From Acidobacteriota bacterium (GTDB lineage Bacteria; Acidobacteriota; Vicinamibacteria; Vicinamibacterales; UBA823): 6,693 nucleotides of DNA. Below, piece by piece: positions 6,570 to 6,693 of the stretch (position 1 is its first letter; every line of letters begins with the position of its first letter). Under the pieces are notes generated by a model. That model did no database searches and was not told the origin of the DNA. It saw only the letters and a program-made list of their open reading frames with translations. Both the position numbers and the translations under genes were made by a program. The DNA lies in NCBI GenBank assembly GCA_003509065.1, contig DODG01000186.1, forward strand, positions 1 to 6,693, in the 5' to 3' direction.

Positions 6570-6693
6570 TTAGTTCCCGCCACCGACGCCAGCGGCCCGG
6601 CGCATACCTTCCGTCACAATACCGACCTTCTCCACTCCAGCGCCCTTAGCGGCATCGATGACGTCAACAATCTCGCCATAGCGCAACCGTCCA
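6570..6693 (-). CDS. C-terminus of an ExbD/TolR family biopolymer transport protein, partial
   Basis: Reading the minus strand from position 6692, an open frame of 40 codons ends at TAA (plus positions 6570-6572). The peptide contains LRYGEIVDVIDAAKGAGVEK followed by VGIVTEG. This matches the periplasmic C-terminal domain of ExbD/TolR proteins, where a YGxVVxVxDxxKxAGxxxVGIVT-type segment precedes the end. ExbD/TolR pairs with ExbB/TolQ to form a proton-driven motor that energises TonB-dependent uptake or the Tol-Pal system. The protein ends with the short Gly-rich tail AAGVGGGN. The transmembrane segment with its key Asp lies outside the window, so ExbD and TolR cannot be told apart. An exbB/tolQ-like gene would be expected further upstream on the minus strand, beyond the right edge. 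Confidence 0.85.
   Translation of the reverse strand, partial: GRLRYGEIVDVIDAAKGAGVEKVGIVTEGMRRAAGVGGGN

Noticed and set aside
3797..6693. A novel multi-gene envelope system made of the TPR lipoprotein, the propeller and ExbD
   Set aside because: The TPR gene is on the opposite strand with its own promoter and terminator, and the propeller is 208 bases from the ExbD gene. Co-location alone does not support a joint system without conserved neighbourhood data.

Overview
The window looks like an ordinary chromosomal region of a Gram-negative bacterium with about 50% G+C. Supporting signs are a lipoprotein signal peptide, an ExbD/TolR-type C-terminus and a membrane-anchored periplasmic beta-propeller. 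The cysteine-rich first protein and the general gene content remind me of Acidobacteriota, possibly the Vicinamibacteria side. That placement rests on memory of protein style and was not tested. I see no transposase, integrase, phage gene, CRISPR array, tRNA or rRNA.

Layout from left to right. (1) 1-666, +: the end of a small cysteine-rich, probably zinc-binding protein of unknown function, cut by the window's left edge. (2) 791-1371, +: rpmB (ribosomal protein L28, four-cysteine form) and ridA (enamine/imine deaminase), 8 bases apart, probably one transcript from an extended -10 promoter near 724. (3) 1387-3543, -: a full-length bifunctional RelA/SpoT-type (p)ppGpp synthetase/hydrolase, convergent with ridA across only 15 bases. 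(4) 3544-3796: a 253-base divergent control region with a promoter candidate for rel on the minus strand and a strong sigma70-type promoter on the plus strand. (5) 3797-4765, +: a lipoprotein made of tetratricopeptide repeats. (6) 4793-4834: a strong terminator hairpin that could serve both convergent genes. (7) 4859-6361, -: a membrane-anchored six-bladed propeller of the PQQ-dependent glucose/sorbosone dehydrogenase superfamily. (8) 6362-6569: a 208-base gap. (9) 6570-6693, -: the last 40 codons of an ExbD/TolR-family protein, cut by the right edge and short enough to be missed by automatic ORF calling.

The genes do not form one system. RpmB, RidA and Rel link translation, metabolite damage repair and the stringent response, but only rpmB-ridA look co-transcribed. 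The right half is cell-envelope related: a TPR lipoprotein, a periplasm-facing propeller and an ExbD/TolR proton-channel partner. No undescribed system is convincingly present. The most interesting points are the propeller, which keeps most PQQ-pocket residues but appears to have Thr where the catalytic His of soluble glucose dehydrogenase sits, and the uncharacterised cysteine-rich protein at the left edge.
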